Part shown: in pieces, positions 1-8,620 of the stretch
Position numbering within the stretch: position 1 is the stretch's first letter
How the letters are laid out: each line of letters starts with the position of its first letter
Source: Haloarcula amylovorans
GTDB lineage: Archaea; Halobacteriota; Halobacteria; Halobacteriales; Haloarculaceae
Assembly: GCF_004681185.1 (NCBI RefSeq)
Contig: NZ_SRIF01000010.1
Location: forward strand, 62,001-126,000
Direction: 5' to 3'
Length of the DNA stretch: 64,000 nucleotides
The notes under the pieces: generated by a model
Databases searched by the model: none
What the model was told of the DNA's origin: nothing
The model's input: only the letters and a program-made list of their open reading frames with translations
Position numbers and translations under genes: made by a program

Positions 1-227
1 GACTGACTGCTGTTGCGGAACAGGAGAGACGGTGTGGTTAATGAGCGCTGTCGGTGCCACGGCAGCGAACAAACACGCAGTATGAGTGTGTCCCGCCTTA
101 TGATACAAAATAAGGTAGTTATAGCTGGTTGCGAGTATATCTCGTCAATAGCTTACTTGATTCTAATTAGTTCAACCAAATAACGAAGATAGCAACGACG
201 TGCCGAAATCGACTGTGAGACGCAGCG

Positions 228-1106
228 TCAGTCGTCGGCAGTCGCCTCTAGTTCGCCAGCGTTTGTAACCTCGATCCCACCGGAGAGTTCCGTATTGGGG
301 TAAGGCATGTCGAGCCCTTCAGCGTCGAAGCGCTCCTTGACAGCCTCGAGGAACCGGGCACGAACTGCCCCATAGCTGTGTTCTTCGGGGTCGATCCAGA
401 TCCGACCCTGAAGCACGACCGCCGAATCGCCCAGCTCCGTCACGGGGGCAGTTGGTTCGGGGTCGTCGAGGACACCGTCGATGCGTGACCCCTCGTCGAT
501 GATAGCCTCACGTGCTTGCTTGATGTCGTCCTCGTATCCAATGCCAAAGCCAACCGAGACTCGGCGCTCATCGTTTGCCTCGTTGTTGATCAGCGCCGCA
601 TTCGCAAGGTCACTGTTGGGGACGGTAACGAGCTGGTTATCGAACGTATCGAGCTTGGTAACCCGAAGCTGAACTTCTCGGACCACACCAGCGTTCCCGT
701 TCCATTCGATCCAGTCGCCCGTCGTGAATGGTTCGTCTTGAATGATAAATACACCCGCGACAAAGTTGGCGATCAAGTCCTGGGCGGCGAAGCCAACCGC
801 CAGTGCGAGCGCACCGGCCAATGTCGCGAATGCAGCGAGAACGACGCCAAAGCCAGCGACAGTGGCGGCGAGCGCCACCGCAACGACGGCGACCACTGCA
901 ACGGTCACACTCACTGCGAGATCAATAAGTGTTCTATCGAAGTTCCGGTGTTCAAGGCTTTTCTCTACTGTCCGAGACATGAGAGACTTTCCGAGCAGGT
1001 AGATGAGCGCAAACACGACGATGAACAACACGACAGTCGTAGCTGCGCTCACGACCGGCGGAATATATTGCTGTGGATCTAACGGTACCGCCTGTAATGG
1101 AAGCAT
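228..1106 (-). CDS. MscS-family mechanosensitive ion channel
   Basis: A 292-residue membrane protein that probably opens under membrane tension to release solutes when external salt falls. The first ~110 residues contain three hydrophobic segments; the third is Gly/Ala rich (GFGVVLAAFATLAGALALAVGFAAQ region), as in the pore-lining TM3 of MscS. It is followed by the conserved FTTGDWIEWNGNAGVVREVQL-type beta domain and an alpha/beta C-terminal domain. The length (~290) is normal for small MscS proteins. The ATG lies close to the end of the open frame. It stands alone, with nothing co-directional next to it. Family assignment is firm; the physiological stimulus is inferred. Confidence 0.9.
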   Translation of the reverse strand: MLPLQAVPLDPQQYIPPVVSAATTVVLFIVVFALIYLLGKSLMSRTVEKSLEHRNFDRTLIDLAVSVTVAVVAVVAVALAATVAGFGVVLAAFATLAGALALAVGFAAQDLIANFVAGVFIIQDEPFTTGDWIEWNGNAGVVREVQLRVTKLDTFDNQLVTVPNSDLANAALINNEANDERRVSVGFGIGYEDDIKQAREAIIDEGSRIDGVLDDPEPTAPVTELGDSAVVLQGRIWIDPEEHSYGAVRARFLEAVKERFDAEGLDMPYPNTELSGGIEVTNAGELEATADD

Positions 1107-1739
1107 AGTACGCTCAGCAAAGATTACGCTGAGCAGTTATAAGTACGCATTTTTATAATCTATTCAGGAGTTTTATACTACCAATATATATTGAAGGGGC
1201 ATATGATGAGATAGATGCAGTCCGCAATTAATCGGGCGCTATGTACAACAGACCGCATTTGTTATTCATCTCACCGCGACAGACGGCCAGGTAACAGCCA
1301 CACAGGAGCTTGACGTCGAACTCTGGGAAGCAGCGCCGGGCACTGTGGAGCAAGAGCTCGAAACTCTCCTCACGGCATTCTACGATGAATTGGTGGCGGC
1401 GACCGATACCACTTAGCCCTAAAAAGCCGCTTCGTTACAGCAACACCCACCAAGCGGTAGTTTACAGAGACATCTATCGCATGGGTATCGAACCTGCGCG
1501 AGATAGGCGACCATATCATTATAGGGTGCGCTGTGGTATCATAACTCATGAAAGGGCACCAATACAAAGCGGTCGCTGGTATCGAAGCTAGCAGGACCTG
1601 TATCTCGAAGCCTCATTCAGTAGGCGAGACAGTATTCCGTGCTCAAACTTGGTCACAAAGACAGGGTGTACCCCGACGTGCGCTGACAGCCACACCAGCA
1701 GATATCGAGTAGACACCAAAGACAGTCCCAACTAACACC
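1107..1739. other. Intergenic region, mostly without recognised features
   Basis: Besides the possible remnant at 1210-1416, I see no gene. The part at 1140-1210 is AT-rich (ATTTTTATAATC, then TTTTATACTACCAATATATATTG) and could hold promoter elements for the mscS-like gene on the minus strand. The stretch 1420-1739 has no clear structure. Confidence 0.4.
1210..1416 (+). pseudogene. Possible gene remnant (C-terminal end of an unknown protein)
   Basis: This frame is open after a stop at 1207 and reads DGQVTATQELDVELWEAA, then an acidic helical tail ending at TAG 1414-1416. Composition and codon use look like haloarchaeal coding sequence, but the frame has no ATG, GTG or TTG at its start. I read it as the 3' end of a decayed gene. 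The family is not recognised. Confidence 0.3.
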
Positions 1740-2663
1740 ATGTCACAACTCACCATCCTCTGCGTTGATCCGAAAACAAATTGGACGGCCCCACTGGACG
1801 GGTTAGTTGAGGAGCCAGCGTGCCAAGTCCTCGAACGAGAGACACTCGCAGCGGCACAGGAGATCGTTGCCGATCGAGATATCGACTGTCTCGTCACAGA
1901 GTATGAACTCCCAGACGGAACCGGTCTAGAACTCATTTCGCACGTCCGAGAGGTAGCACCGGATACGGGTGTAATCATCTGTACAGATGCCGATCGCGAG
2001 CTGATCGCCGCCGAAGCGAACGATCACGTCGTCGAGTTCGTGAAGAAAGATAGCGCCCAGTCAGAGACGCGAATCGCTCAACTTACCCGAACCACGGCAG
2101 CACAGCGGAGTCAAACTGCGTATCCGCTGCCAGCGACCGAACGGGAACGCCTCACAGCCCTTGAAGCGTACAATCTCAATGCCCAAGTGTTCCTTCCAGT
2201 AATCCAGCGTATTACGGATTTGGCTGCTGTCCACTTCGACGTGACCCAGAGTTCGGTGAATATCATCACCGAACAGACCCAGGAATTTCTGGCCTGCCAC
2301 GGCGAGAACTGGGAGACAACACCCCGTGAGCAGTCACTGTGTACCTATACGATTCTGAGTGAGGGAGTGACCGTAATCGAAGATACTCGAGCAGACTCCC
2401 ACTTTGGGGACAGCGAACTCCTGCAAGAGTTCGACATTCGTTTCTACGCCGGCGCGACCCTGACCACGAAGGAGGGGTATCCGATCGGAACAGTGTGTAT
2501 CTACGACGACACACCCCGCGAATTCACCGACGAAGACGAAGCATATCTGGAACTGTTGGCAGCCGAAGTAATGGACTGGCTCACAGTGCTGAGACAACGC
2601 CAGAACGGGGCGGAGATGCAGGCTACTCGTCCTGCCGATACCAGCGATGATGGAGGACGCTAA
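1740..2663 (+). CDS. Receiver-like plus GAF domain signalling protein
   Basis: Residues ~1-110 match a response-regulator receiver (LTILCVDPK start, VTEYELPDGTGLELI, then EFVKKD). Residues ~150-285 form a GAF domain (FDVTQSSVNIITEQTQEFLA, YAGATLTTKEGYPIGTVCIYD). In receivers the residue before [LY]-x-L-P is the phosphorylated Asp; here it is Glu (TEYELP), and the second acidic residue of the usual DD pair is Pro. The domain may therefore not be phosphorylated, or may mimic the phosphorylated state. Such receiver-GAF proteins are common haloarchaeal sensors. There is no kinase or DNA-binding domain. It overlaps the next gene by one base (TAATG), so the pair is probably co-translated. Confidence 0.85.
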   Translation: MSQLTILCVDPKTNWTAPLDGLVEEPACQVLERETLAAAQEIVADRDIDCLVTEYELPDGTGLELISHVREVAPDTGVIICTDADRELIAAEANDHVVEFVKKDSAQSETRIAQLTRTTAAQRSQTAYPLPATERERLTALEAYNLNAQVFLPVIQRITDLAAVHFDVTQSSVNIITEQTQEFLACHGENWETTPREQSLCTYTILSEGVTVIEDTRADSHFGDSELLQEFDIRFYAGATLTTKEGYPIGTVCIYDDTPREFTDEDEAYLELLAAEVMDWLTVLRQRQNGAEMQATRPADTSDDGGR

Positions 2664-3364
2664 TGGCGTCCAACGGCGGGCCACAGTTCACGTTCCCACC
2701 AGACCTAGAGCCAGAGACCGTACAACCAGGAACCAACATTTTGGTCAGTGGGTCTTCCGGACAGGGCGCTCGTGACGTGGCGCTCCGTCTAATGCTCGCG
2801 GGCACCAGCAGTAACGAAGGGGTATTGTTACTCTCGGCCGATACCAGTGGCCGCACCCTTCTCGAGCGAGCGGCCCACGAGGTGGAGACCCTCGATCGTG
2901 ATCGAGTCGGAATCGTCGATTGTTCGGGCCTTGAAGACGATCAGCAGCGATTCGACGAACACGAGAAATCGATTGACGATCCGGGCGATCTCACGGCGAT
3001 ACAGATGGAACTCTCAGTGCTCTACGAGACGCTGCTGGAACGCGGCTACGATCGCGTCCGCGTCGGCGTGTTTTCCGTCTCAGCGCTGATCGCCCACGCC
3101 GAGCTAGAGGCCGTCTCCCGCTTCATTCATATGCTCTCCGGCCGGGTCATCGCAACTGATGATCTGGGCGTGTTCGTGCTCGATAGCTCGATGCAGGATG
3201 ATCTGACAGTCGATGTGATCGAACAATACTGCGACGGAACTATCGACGTCCAGATGACCGATGACGATAATACCGAAGTACGAGCCCGCGGGTTGGGCAT
3301 TGAATCGCCATCGTGGCGTCAGGTCTCCGCGCGTCCACAGGATCAACAGCAGCATCAGCCGTAG
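2663..3364 (+). CDS. KaiC/RecA-like P-loop protein (DUF7504-like)
   Basis: A 233-residue protein with an alpha/beta fold like KaiC or RecA-superfamily proteins that haloarchaea encode beside signalling genes. The expected Walker A region reads VSGSSGQGARDVALRLM, so the usual GK[ST] is missing and nucleotide binding is doubtful. VFVLDSSM near residue 170 sits where a Walker B-like strand would be. The start overlaps the stop of the receiver-GAF gene by one base. The role is unknown; it may be the output or partner of the upstream protein. Confidence 0.7.
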   Translation: MASNGGPQFTFPPDLEPETVQPGTNILVSGSSGQGARDVALRLMLAGTSSNEGVLLLSADTSGRTLLERAAHEVETLDRDRVGIVDCSGLEDDQQRFDEHEKSIDDPGDLTAIQMELSVLYETLLERGYDRVRVGVFSVSALIAHAELEAVSRFIHMLSGRVIATDDLGVFVLDSSMQDDLTVDVIEQYCDGTIDVQMTDDDNTEVRARGLGIESPSWRQVSARPQDQQQHQP

Positions 3365-3441
3365 CAAGCGCTCTCTTTCAGAGAAGGGTCACAAGTTGTG
3401 AGGGAGGTGAACAGCCATTGAGCTGCCCATTACGCGTTGTC

Positions 3442-3461
3442 AGTGAGAGGAGCCTCTCACT
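3442..3461. repeat. 9-bp perfect inverted repeat between genes
   Basis: AGTGAGAGG and CCTCTCACT flank a 2-base centre. It lies 78 bases after the KaiC-like gene and 85 before the next start. It could be an operator for the downstream gene or part of a terminator; no T-run follows directly. Confidence 0.5.
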
Positions 3462-3546
3462 AATACAGCTGCTCAGTTAGGCGAAATAACACGTCTATCC
3501 CAGCACTTACCCGCGTGGGAAACCGAGCCGGTCCACACTCTTCAGT

Positions 3547-3957
3547 ATGTGTCCAGCAGAGTCTTCCACCCAGTCGGCCGACGCTCTGAGTCAGCCGCCG
3601 GTTCAATGTCCTGCGTGTGAGTCTGCGCTCCAGTCAAACGACACACCCTCATTTCTGCTCCTCGATCAGCTCACAGTGCCGCTAGTAGGTTGTGACGCTC
3701 ACCTCAACAAGTTTACCAATATCTGTGCGTATACAACTACAGACACTGCTGAACTCCTCGACCATCACCCTGCTGGCGGTGTGAACTGCCCCAGCTGTCA
3801 CCTCGCCGCCCACAATCCACGCCATCCTGTGATTCCAGTCCAAAATGGTGCAGTTGCTGTGCTTGCCTGTGAGGACCATCAGTCACAGATTGTTGACCGC
3901 TTCCAGACCGGACTCGGCACACAGCAACAGCTCACAACCTCGCTCAACACGACATAA
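3547..3957 (+). CDS. Small cysteine-rich haloarchaeal protein, function unknown
   Basis: A 136-residue soluble protein with two CxxC knuckles (CPACES near residue 22 and CPSC near residue 79) and several Cys/His residues (CDAH, CAY, CEDH), consistent with two zinc sites. No signal peptide or membrane segment is visible. Codon use is typical of the neighbours. It stands alone, with the 9-bp inverted repeat upstream. I do not recognise the family. Confidence 0.65.
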   Translation: MCPAESSTQSADALSQPPVQCPACESALQSNDTPSFLLLDQLTVPLVGCDAHLNKFTNICAYTTTDTAELLDHHPAGGVNCPSCHLAAHNPRHPVIPVQNGAVAVLACEDHQSQIVDRFQTGLGTQQQLTTSLNTT

Positions 3958-4063
3958 ACTCGATAGTGGCTGGTAGCGCGAGCAAGGCGAATCTGGACAT
4001 TATCTTTCTCAAATCGCTGCGCTACACAGACAACGGATGAGGTCAAGAGAAACGCCCTTGACG

Positions 4064-4468
4064 TCACTCGTCGAGCGGGAGCCGCTTGGTCACCTCAGCA
4101 AAGGCCACATTCGATTGCACATCGTGAACTTCGATAGCCACACGCTCACCGAGTTCCGCCTCGGGGACGATGATGACATACCCCCGTTCAACTCGCGCGA
4201 TTCCATCACCTTGCTCGCCAATATCTTCGATTTCGACCCGACGCGTCTCCCCTTCTTCGACTGGCGGCCCCTGTGTTTCATTCGATTGTCTGCCAGCGTC
4301 CCGTCGTGGCGGACTTGATTCAGTTGGAAGGAGCGCGACCCGATACGTCTCACCAGCTTCTATGTTACCGATTTGGATCTCGTTCTCGGGAACGTCAACC
4401 ACGAACGACTCACTATCCTCCTCAATCTCAGCCGAAAACAAACACTGTAGTTGTGGCGGAATATCCAT
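4064..4468 (-). CDS. TRAM-domain protein
   Basis: A 134-residue protein. The last ~60 residues are a TRAM domain (VEIEDIGEQGDGIARVERG, then VIIVPEAELGERVAIEV and AFAEV), a small beta-barrel that binds RNA and occurs alone or in RNA-modifying enzymes. The N-terminal half (CLFSAEIEEDSESFVVDVP) matches the arrangement of haloarchaeal stand-alone TRAM proteins, often proposed to act as RNA chaperones. The Ser/Pro/Arg-rich linker is probably disordered. A gap of 50 bases separates it from the zinc-ribbon gene upstream, so the two may share a transcript. Confidence 0.88.
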   Translation of the reverse strand: MDIPPQLQCLFSAEIEEDSESFVVDVPENEIQIGNIEAGETYRVALLPTESSPPRRDAGRQSNETQGPPVEEGETRRVEIEDIGEQGDGIARVERGYVIIVPEAELGERVAIEVHDVQSNVAFAEVTKRLPLDE

Positions 4469-4518
4469 TTATGCAGACAACCTCGTTTGTTGGGACGTCA
4501 CCGGCTGTCTATTTGAGT

Positions 4519-5517
4519 CTACTGCCACGGATACTGTTCACGGCGCTCGTAGTAGTCCGTAATCTGCTGGTTGAATTCGCGTTCGTGGGGTAACGGCTCG
4601 CCTGCGTGGACATCCTCGTACGAGACCCCCTCGGGCAGCCACTCACGAGATGACTCCTGATTCGTCTCACTTGCAACGTCGTCGACGAACCGCGGTTGCC
4701 CACACGCGTCACAGGCCCAGATCGACCGGCCGACCACTGGATACGAACCAATCCCGTCTCTGCCAGCAAAGGAGTGTGGCGCCGGTTCCTGACACGCGAC
4801 ACAGTAGAACGTCGATGCAGTATCCACAGACTCCCCGGCAGCATACCGCTGGACGACTCCGGGCACGATCCAGTAGTTTTCATCATTCTCTGCGATTACC
4901 GCCTCCAGCGCTTCGAACTCGCTATACTTCTCTAACCCATCGCCGTCCTCGACGAAAAGTACTGGCTCGGTCTCGACATCATTCCACTCGGTTTTCTCGA
5001 CAGCGGTCGAGAAGATTGTCTGCCCCACGACTGCATCAACCCGGACAGTATCTGGAAGTGCCGGCCATCCCGCGGTCAACTGTGGAGCTGGCTCGGTGTC
5101 GAAGTCTGCCCGACATTTGACCTCAGCACGCGTTTCGGCGTCGGTCGTCAGATCGTCACTCACTGCAAAGGCCGCAGCCCCAAGCGCCCGCGCATGGTAC
5201 TTGCTGGTAGCCTCGACAACCGCGATGACAACGCGACCGAACGACCACTCTTCGGTCGTCTCGCCACCTTCGACTATTGACTCGGCAACACCGTTCTGGG
5301 CGCAGAACGGACACTGCGGCCGGCCGTCGGGCGTCTCTCGCCAACAGGTCCTACAGGTCCCGGAATCAGCCGCTACACCATCGTCTGGATAGTTCCCGGA
5401 AAGCGCCTCTCGATTAGCACTCGCTGTCTCGGGATCCGAACTGGCAGTCCCACGGATATCAGCCGGGTCAAATTCGGGATTCCGATCGGTCACACATATG
5501 GATGTTCTCGTCTTCAT
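4519..5517 (-). CDS. Large zinc-ribbon protein, function unknown
   Basis: A protein of 332 residues if translation starts at ATG 5517; a GTG lies ~20 bases further in, and an ATG is present 18 bases upstream in the open frame. It has two zinc-ribbon-like modules: CRTCWRETPDGRPQCPFC near residue 60, and CVAC...CDACGQP near residues 240-270. The middle (~80-200) is mixed alpha/beta with no catalytic motif that I recognise. It is acidic, soluble and lacks a signal peptide. Its position upstream of the TRAM gene is the only functional hint. Confidence 0.7.
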   Translation of the reverse strand: MKTRTSICVTDRNPEFDPADIRGTASSDPETASANREALSGNYPDDGVAADSGTCRTCWRETPDGRPQCPFCAQNGVAESIVEGGETTEEWSFGRVVIAVVEATSKYHARALGAAAFAVSDDLTTDAETRAEVKCRADFDTEPAPQLTAGWPALPDTVRVDAVVGQTIFSTAVEKTEWNDVETEPVLFVEDGDGLEKYSEFEALEAVIAENDENYWIVPGVVQRYAAGESVDTASTFYCVACQEPAPHSFAGRDGIGSYPVVGRSIWACDACGQPRFVDDVASETNQESSREWLPEGVSYEDVHAGEPLPHEREFNQQITDYYERREQYPWQ

Positions 5518-5731
5518 TGATAAACGCCATCCCACCGCGGTGCCGCAGAAAACACATCGATAGCGGGGGGTTAGTTAGTGTGCTTACAGACGATTCACTA
5601 TCGTTGAGCTGTTTCCAAATCCCTCAGAAAAGAGCGTCTCTATACGAATCTACCGAGGTATAGTTTCAAATGCCGAGATACGTATAGTCATCTGACAAAT
5701 CTTATGTACTGTCCGTTAGTGAGGGGACAAC

Positions 5732-5980
5732 ATGGGACAACCGAGTAGCACGATCTCCGAACAAGTCGTCCAACAGGTAGCGACAACGACCAATAGCGAC
5801 ATCACTGAGCTGCCGCCACTGCATGACACTATCAATCCGAATGCTTTAGAGACGACTGTCGAACAGATGTCCGGCGGAAGAATTTCATTCGGTTATGCAG
5901 GACACGAAGTGACTGTCGACGAAAAGGGCGCAATTAGTCTTGAAGAGCAGCCTGTTACAGAGCAATATGAGCACACTTGA
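5732..5980 (+). CDS. HalOD1 output-domain protein
   Basis: An 82-residue protein matching the HalOD1 output domain (small haloarchaeal domain with SEQVVQQVA at the start, LPPLHDTINPNALE, and SFGYAGHEVTVDEKGAISL). HalOD1 also occurs fused to receiver domains and is thought to be a signalling output of unknown mechanism. The ATG follows GAGGGG at a good distance. It stands alone between the zinc-ribbon protein and the plasmid module. Confidence 0.88.
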   Translation: MGQPSSTISEQVVQQVATTTNSDITELPPLHDTINPNALETTVEQMSGGRISFGYAGHEVTVDEKGAISLEEQPVTEQYEHT

Positions 5981-6068
5981 CCGAGAAACGGTCCTACCGA
6001 ACATCCGATTGTTGTCTCTCTGGACTGAACGGCCCTGAGAATCTATTATACACCCTTCATGGAGAATA

Positions 6069-6881
6069 TTACTGGCGAGGCTCGACGTCGAACGTCTGCA
6101 GATGCGACCACAGACGTGCATAGGCCCCCTCGCCTGCGTTGCTCACACAGGGCCGATTCCATTGGGCGTTGCGAGGATTCTCCCCGCTGCGAGCCCACTT
6201 TGTCGCCGTGAACTCTCGGGCTACACGTTCGCCCTCGGTCGTCCGGTACACGGCTGCAACCACAGGCGTCCCATGATTCTCCGCTTCATAGGCGACCTCA
6301 ACCGAATCATGAGTAGCATCGAACCGGGACCAGCCCGCATACTCAGCCGGCGGATCTGCGGCGAAGGCCTCAATCTCCCGGCGTTCTTTCTCGGCTGCGA
6401 CAGCATCCCGCCAGGCTTGCTCGATATCGTCGAATTGAGATTGTTCGATTGTCTCTAGGATATCTGCACCAATGCAGTCACTTGCCCACGCCAGCACGGT
6501 TTTGGCCTTCTTCACTCGCTCGTCGGACTCCCCCTCGAGACAGCCGAAATTCCGCTCTCGAGGCGAGAGAGCGAACATCATCTGCCGCCAATAGCCCGGA
6601 TCGGCCGCTCGGTCTTCGTTTCGGTCGGGCGCCCACTCAGCCATCGACTGTCGAATGTCTTCGTGATGCCCCAGGCCAGTCCGATGGCCGCCGGCAGAGA
6701 GCACTCGTTCGGCGAGATCAATCATCTGCTCGGTCTCGTCAGCAGGCACGTCCTCGGGACGGTCGACGTCGACGTAGAAGGGCAAGCCGTGTTCGGCGAC
6801 AAGCACTCGGTCGATATCGGGACCGATGGGTGCTTCTTCGAGGAAGGTCGGTTCGACTCCGTCAACTGATTCGGCGTGCAT
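6069..6881 (-). CDS. Uncharacterised plasmid-module protein
   Basis: A protein of 270 residues from ATG 6881; the open frame reaches a GTG at 6914 but the leader hairpin would then be coding. The N-terminal third is acidic. A central charged helix spans roughly 150-190 (DDIEQAWRDAVAAEKERREIEAF). The C-terminal part is beta-rich (YAGWSRFDATHDSVEVAYEA, VVAAVYRTTEGERVAREF). It is soluble, with no known motif. Its leader carries hairpin element A, with GGAGG 10 bases before the ATG. It is the last gene of the hairpin-bearing minus-strand series. Confidence 0.7.
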   Translation of the reverse strand: MHAESVDGVEPTFLEEAPIGPDIDRVLVAEHGLPFYVDVDRPEDVPADETEQMIDLAERVLSAGGHRTGLGHHEDIRQSMAEWAPDRNEDRAADPGYWRQMMFALSPRERNFGCLEGESDERVKKAKTVLAWASDCIGADILETIEQSQFDDIEQAWRDAVAAEKERREIEAFAADPPAEYAGWSRFDATHDSVEVAYEAENHGTPVVAAVYRTTEGERVAREFTATKWARSGENPRNAQWNRPCVSNAGEGAYARLWSHLQTFDVEPRQ

Positions 6882-6891
6882 CTGTGGAATG

Positions 6892-6920
6892 CCTCCACTC
6901 GCTGGAGGTCGCACAAAATC
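6892..6920 (-). promoter_or_regulatory. Leader hairpin element A
   Basis: On the minus strand, GATTTTGTGC then CCTCC/GGAGG with a 7-base loop. The 3' arm is the Shine-Dalgarno sequence, 10 bases before the ATG at 6881. One of twelve similar copies. Confidence 0.7.
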
Positions 6921-7064
6921 GACGAGCGACGAACCTCCCTCAGATCTCGGCTGGAATGTCGATAATTGGTGTTGTTGAAATCCACAGAAGAGGATCTATT
7001 CTGACTTGACGTGGTCAATATAGGGGAATGAAATAACGATCTTCGCCGTTTTTCGCAGAAACTT

Positions 7065-7259
7065 TTAGTTGGTATTCTTCTCGCCGAATTTTGACCCTTT
7101 CCTCACAACGTGTTCGTCTCTATTCCACCTCACGAGTTCTTTTGCTTCTAGTTCTTCGAGTGAGAGGTGCTTCAATTGAAGGCGGAGTTTCGCCACATCT
7201 TCGTCGGCAGAAGGTGGTTCGTTACGGGGTGTATCCCTCGGTATGCTATTCTCGGTCAT
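7065..7259 (-). CDS. Small acidic/basic protein, possible wing-helix remnant
   Basis: 64 residues. KLRLQLKHLSLEELEAKELVRWNRDEHVVRKGSKF resembles the last helices and wing of haloarchaeal winged-helix proteins, where a similar stretch ends the DNA-binding domain. No leader hairpin precedes it. It may be a real small gene or the surviving 3' part of a larger regulator. A run of T precedes it on the minus-strand side (complement of TTTTTTTTTT near 7318). Confidence 0.4.
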   Translation of the reverse strand: MTENSIPRDTPRNEPPSADEDVAKLRLQLKHLSLEELEAKELVRWNRDEHVVRKGSKFGEKNTN

Positions 7260-7458
7260 GAGATGCTATACTTAGGTTCTGAATTCGGATTAACCCCGAA
7301 GGTTTTCACGCAGATTTTTTTTTTGATTAACCGAGTGACTGCCAGTAGCCTGTACTCAGTACGCAACCCTAACTACCGGCCGTTTCACGCGAGAGAGTGT
7401 CTGAAAATAGGGTCCAACAAAGCCTGATAAATATAGTACTGCCACTTGTCGCGTGTTG

Positions 7459-7707
7459 CTATAGCTCGCCTTCGTCGTCCTGTGACGGTTGAATCGCTCG
7501 CAGCCGGTCGCTGTACGCCGCTTCGTACTTTGCGAGCAGCATCTCGAACTCTTCGAGGGCATCTGCTGCGCTGTCGCCTTTCCCCTTGATCGTGATGTTG
7601 TCCTCGTCACGAGTGCCTGTGCCACGTTTGAGCCGTGCTTCGATACTGGCTCCGATGTCTGTTCGTTCGACGCGTTCGATGTCGTCTGCGGTGGTATCGT
7701 CGGTCAT
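7459..7707 (-). CDS. Small conserved plasmid protein (DUF7389-like)
   Basis: 82 residues from ATG 7707. The sequence (IERVERTDIGASIEARLKRGTGTRDEDNITIKGKG, then a helix AADALEEFEMLLAKYEAAY) resembles a small haloarchaeal family usually seen on plasmids and integrated elements. A charged beta segment is followed by an amphipathic helix; nucleic-acid binding is possible but unproven. Hairpin element B lies 28 bases upstream. The open frame extends 12 codons further, which would place coding sequence right after the hairpin; I prefer the inner ATG because the conserved part begins there. Confidence 0.75.
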   Translation of the reverse strand: MTDDTTADDIERVERTDIGASIEARLKRGTGTRDEDNITIKGKGDSAADALEEFEMLLAKYEAAYSDRLRAIQPSQDDEGEL

Positions 7708-7735
7708 GGATTGTTTCGGGACGTGTTTGAACACG

Positions 7736-7764
7736 CCCCGCACCCACCGGGGGTGCAGAAAATC
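7736..7764 (-). promoter_or_regulatory. Leader hairpin element B
   Basis: Minus strand: GATTTTCTGC, then CCCC/GGGG around a CGGTGGGTGC loop. The box begins 9 bases after the stop of the methylase-like gene; the ATG at 7707 is 28 bases further. Confidence 0.65.
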
Positions 7765-7773
7765 GCGGCTGGG

Positions 7774-8586
7774 TTAGCGGTCACCGTCGAACGCCAGGAG
7801 CGACGCCTGCTCGCCGTCGGGTAGTGTCGAGGGAGGAATGGACGGACTGCTCTCGGACTGTCCTGCAGCGTCGTCCGTGTCGCTCCTAGGTGGTGTCTCC
7901 TCGGCCCCAGTCATCGCGTCTCGAAGGGCTGCTACTTCGTCCTCGTCGAGTTCACGCACGGTGCCACCGAGTGACGAGAACGATGTCCGCCACGCCCGCT
8001 GGTACTCGACGGTCAAAGAATCGCCCTGAATCACGTAGGCATCGAGATTGAAGAAACAACAGTTCAGTGCCGTCATCTTCGCACAGAGCGGGTCTTTGTC
8101 CTGCCCGACGAACAACGCCTCGGGCTGCTTGCGCCCGGCCATGAGAAGCATCCGTCCGCTACCACATGCGGGGTCCGTGATTGTCGGACGTTGATTGTCG
8201 CGAGACTCGTCGACGACGTCAGTGAGTTCGACCAGCATCTCGCAGACGGAATGGAGCGTGAAGTGCTGGCCGAATGCATCGCTCCCCATCCCGTACTCCT
8301 CGTAGACCGAGCCGAGGACATCAGCGTCGGTGGCGGCCATTCGGTCTTGAAGCTGACCGAACGCTTTCGAGAAGAGATCGCCCGAACGCTGCCCGTCGGG
8401 CTGGTCCATATCGGCGCGGTCACGATATCTGTCGACGATATCCCGGTACGGGTCGTCCCGTCGCTGCAGGGCGTACAGCATGAGGTCGACCCAGTCCTCG
8501 AAGACCGTGTGGTCACTGTGACCGCGCTGGCGAATCTGGTCGAGCATCGCGACGATCCCGTCGCACTCTATCTGTGGGGAACTCAT
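7774..8586 (-). CDS. Adenine-methylase-like protein lacking the catalytic motif
   Basis: 270 residues resembling the SAM-binding half of type I N6-adenine methylases (HsdM-like). A helical N-terminal part precedes the FGQHFTLHSVCEMLVEL stretch typical of the family before motif I. DPACGSG at residues 138-144 is motif I, followed by FVGQDKDPLCAKMTALNC. The catalytic [ND]PP[YF] motif, expected some 60 residues later, is absent: the sequence after GDSLTVEYQRAWRT runs into a charged, low-complexity tail. It may bind SAM or mimic a methylase but should not methylate DNA. The gene starts one base after hairpin element C. With ArdC further upstream in the module, an antirestriction role is a fair guess. 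Confidence 0.8.
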   Translation of the reverse strand: MSSPQIECDGIVAMLDQIRQRGHSDHTVFEDWVDLMLYALQRRDDPYRDIVDRYRDRADMDQPDGQRSGDLFSKAFGQLQDRMAATDADVLGSVYEEYGMGSDAFGQHFTLHSVCEMLVELTDVVDESRDNQRPTITDPACGSGRMLLMAGRKQPEALFVGQDKDPLCAKMTALNCCFFNLDAYVIQGDSLTVEYQRAWRTSFSSLGGTVRELDEDEVAALRDAMTGAEETPPRSDTDDAAGQSESSPSIPPSTLPDGEQASLLAFDGDR

Positions 8587-8587
8587 G

Positions 8588-8620
8588 GCTCTCTCACCCA
8601 GCAGAGAGCGCAGAGAATTC
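8588..8620 (-). promoter_or_regulatory. Leader hairpin element C
   Basis: Minus strand: GAATTCTCTGC (a divergent box) overlapping the stop codon of the preceding gene, then GCTCTC/GAGAGC with a TGCTGGGTGA-type loop. The 3' arm GAGAGAG ends within 2 bases of the ATG at 8586. Confidence 0.65.

Noticed and set aside
516..1082. 188-codon open frame opposite the MscS gene
   Set aside because: It is the antisense shadow of a clearly conserved MscS protein.
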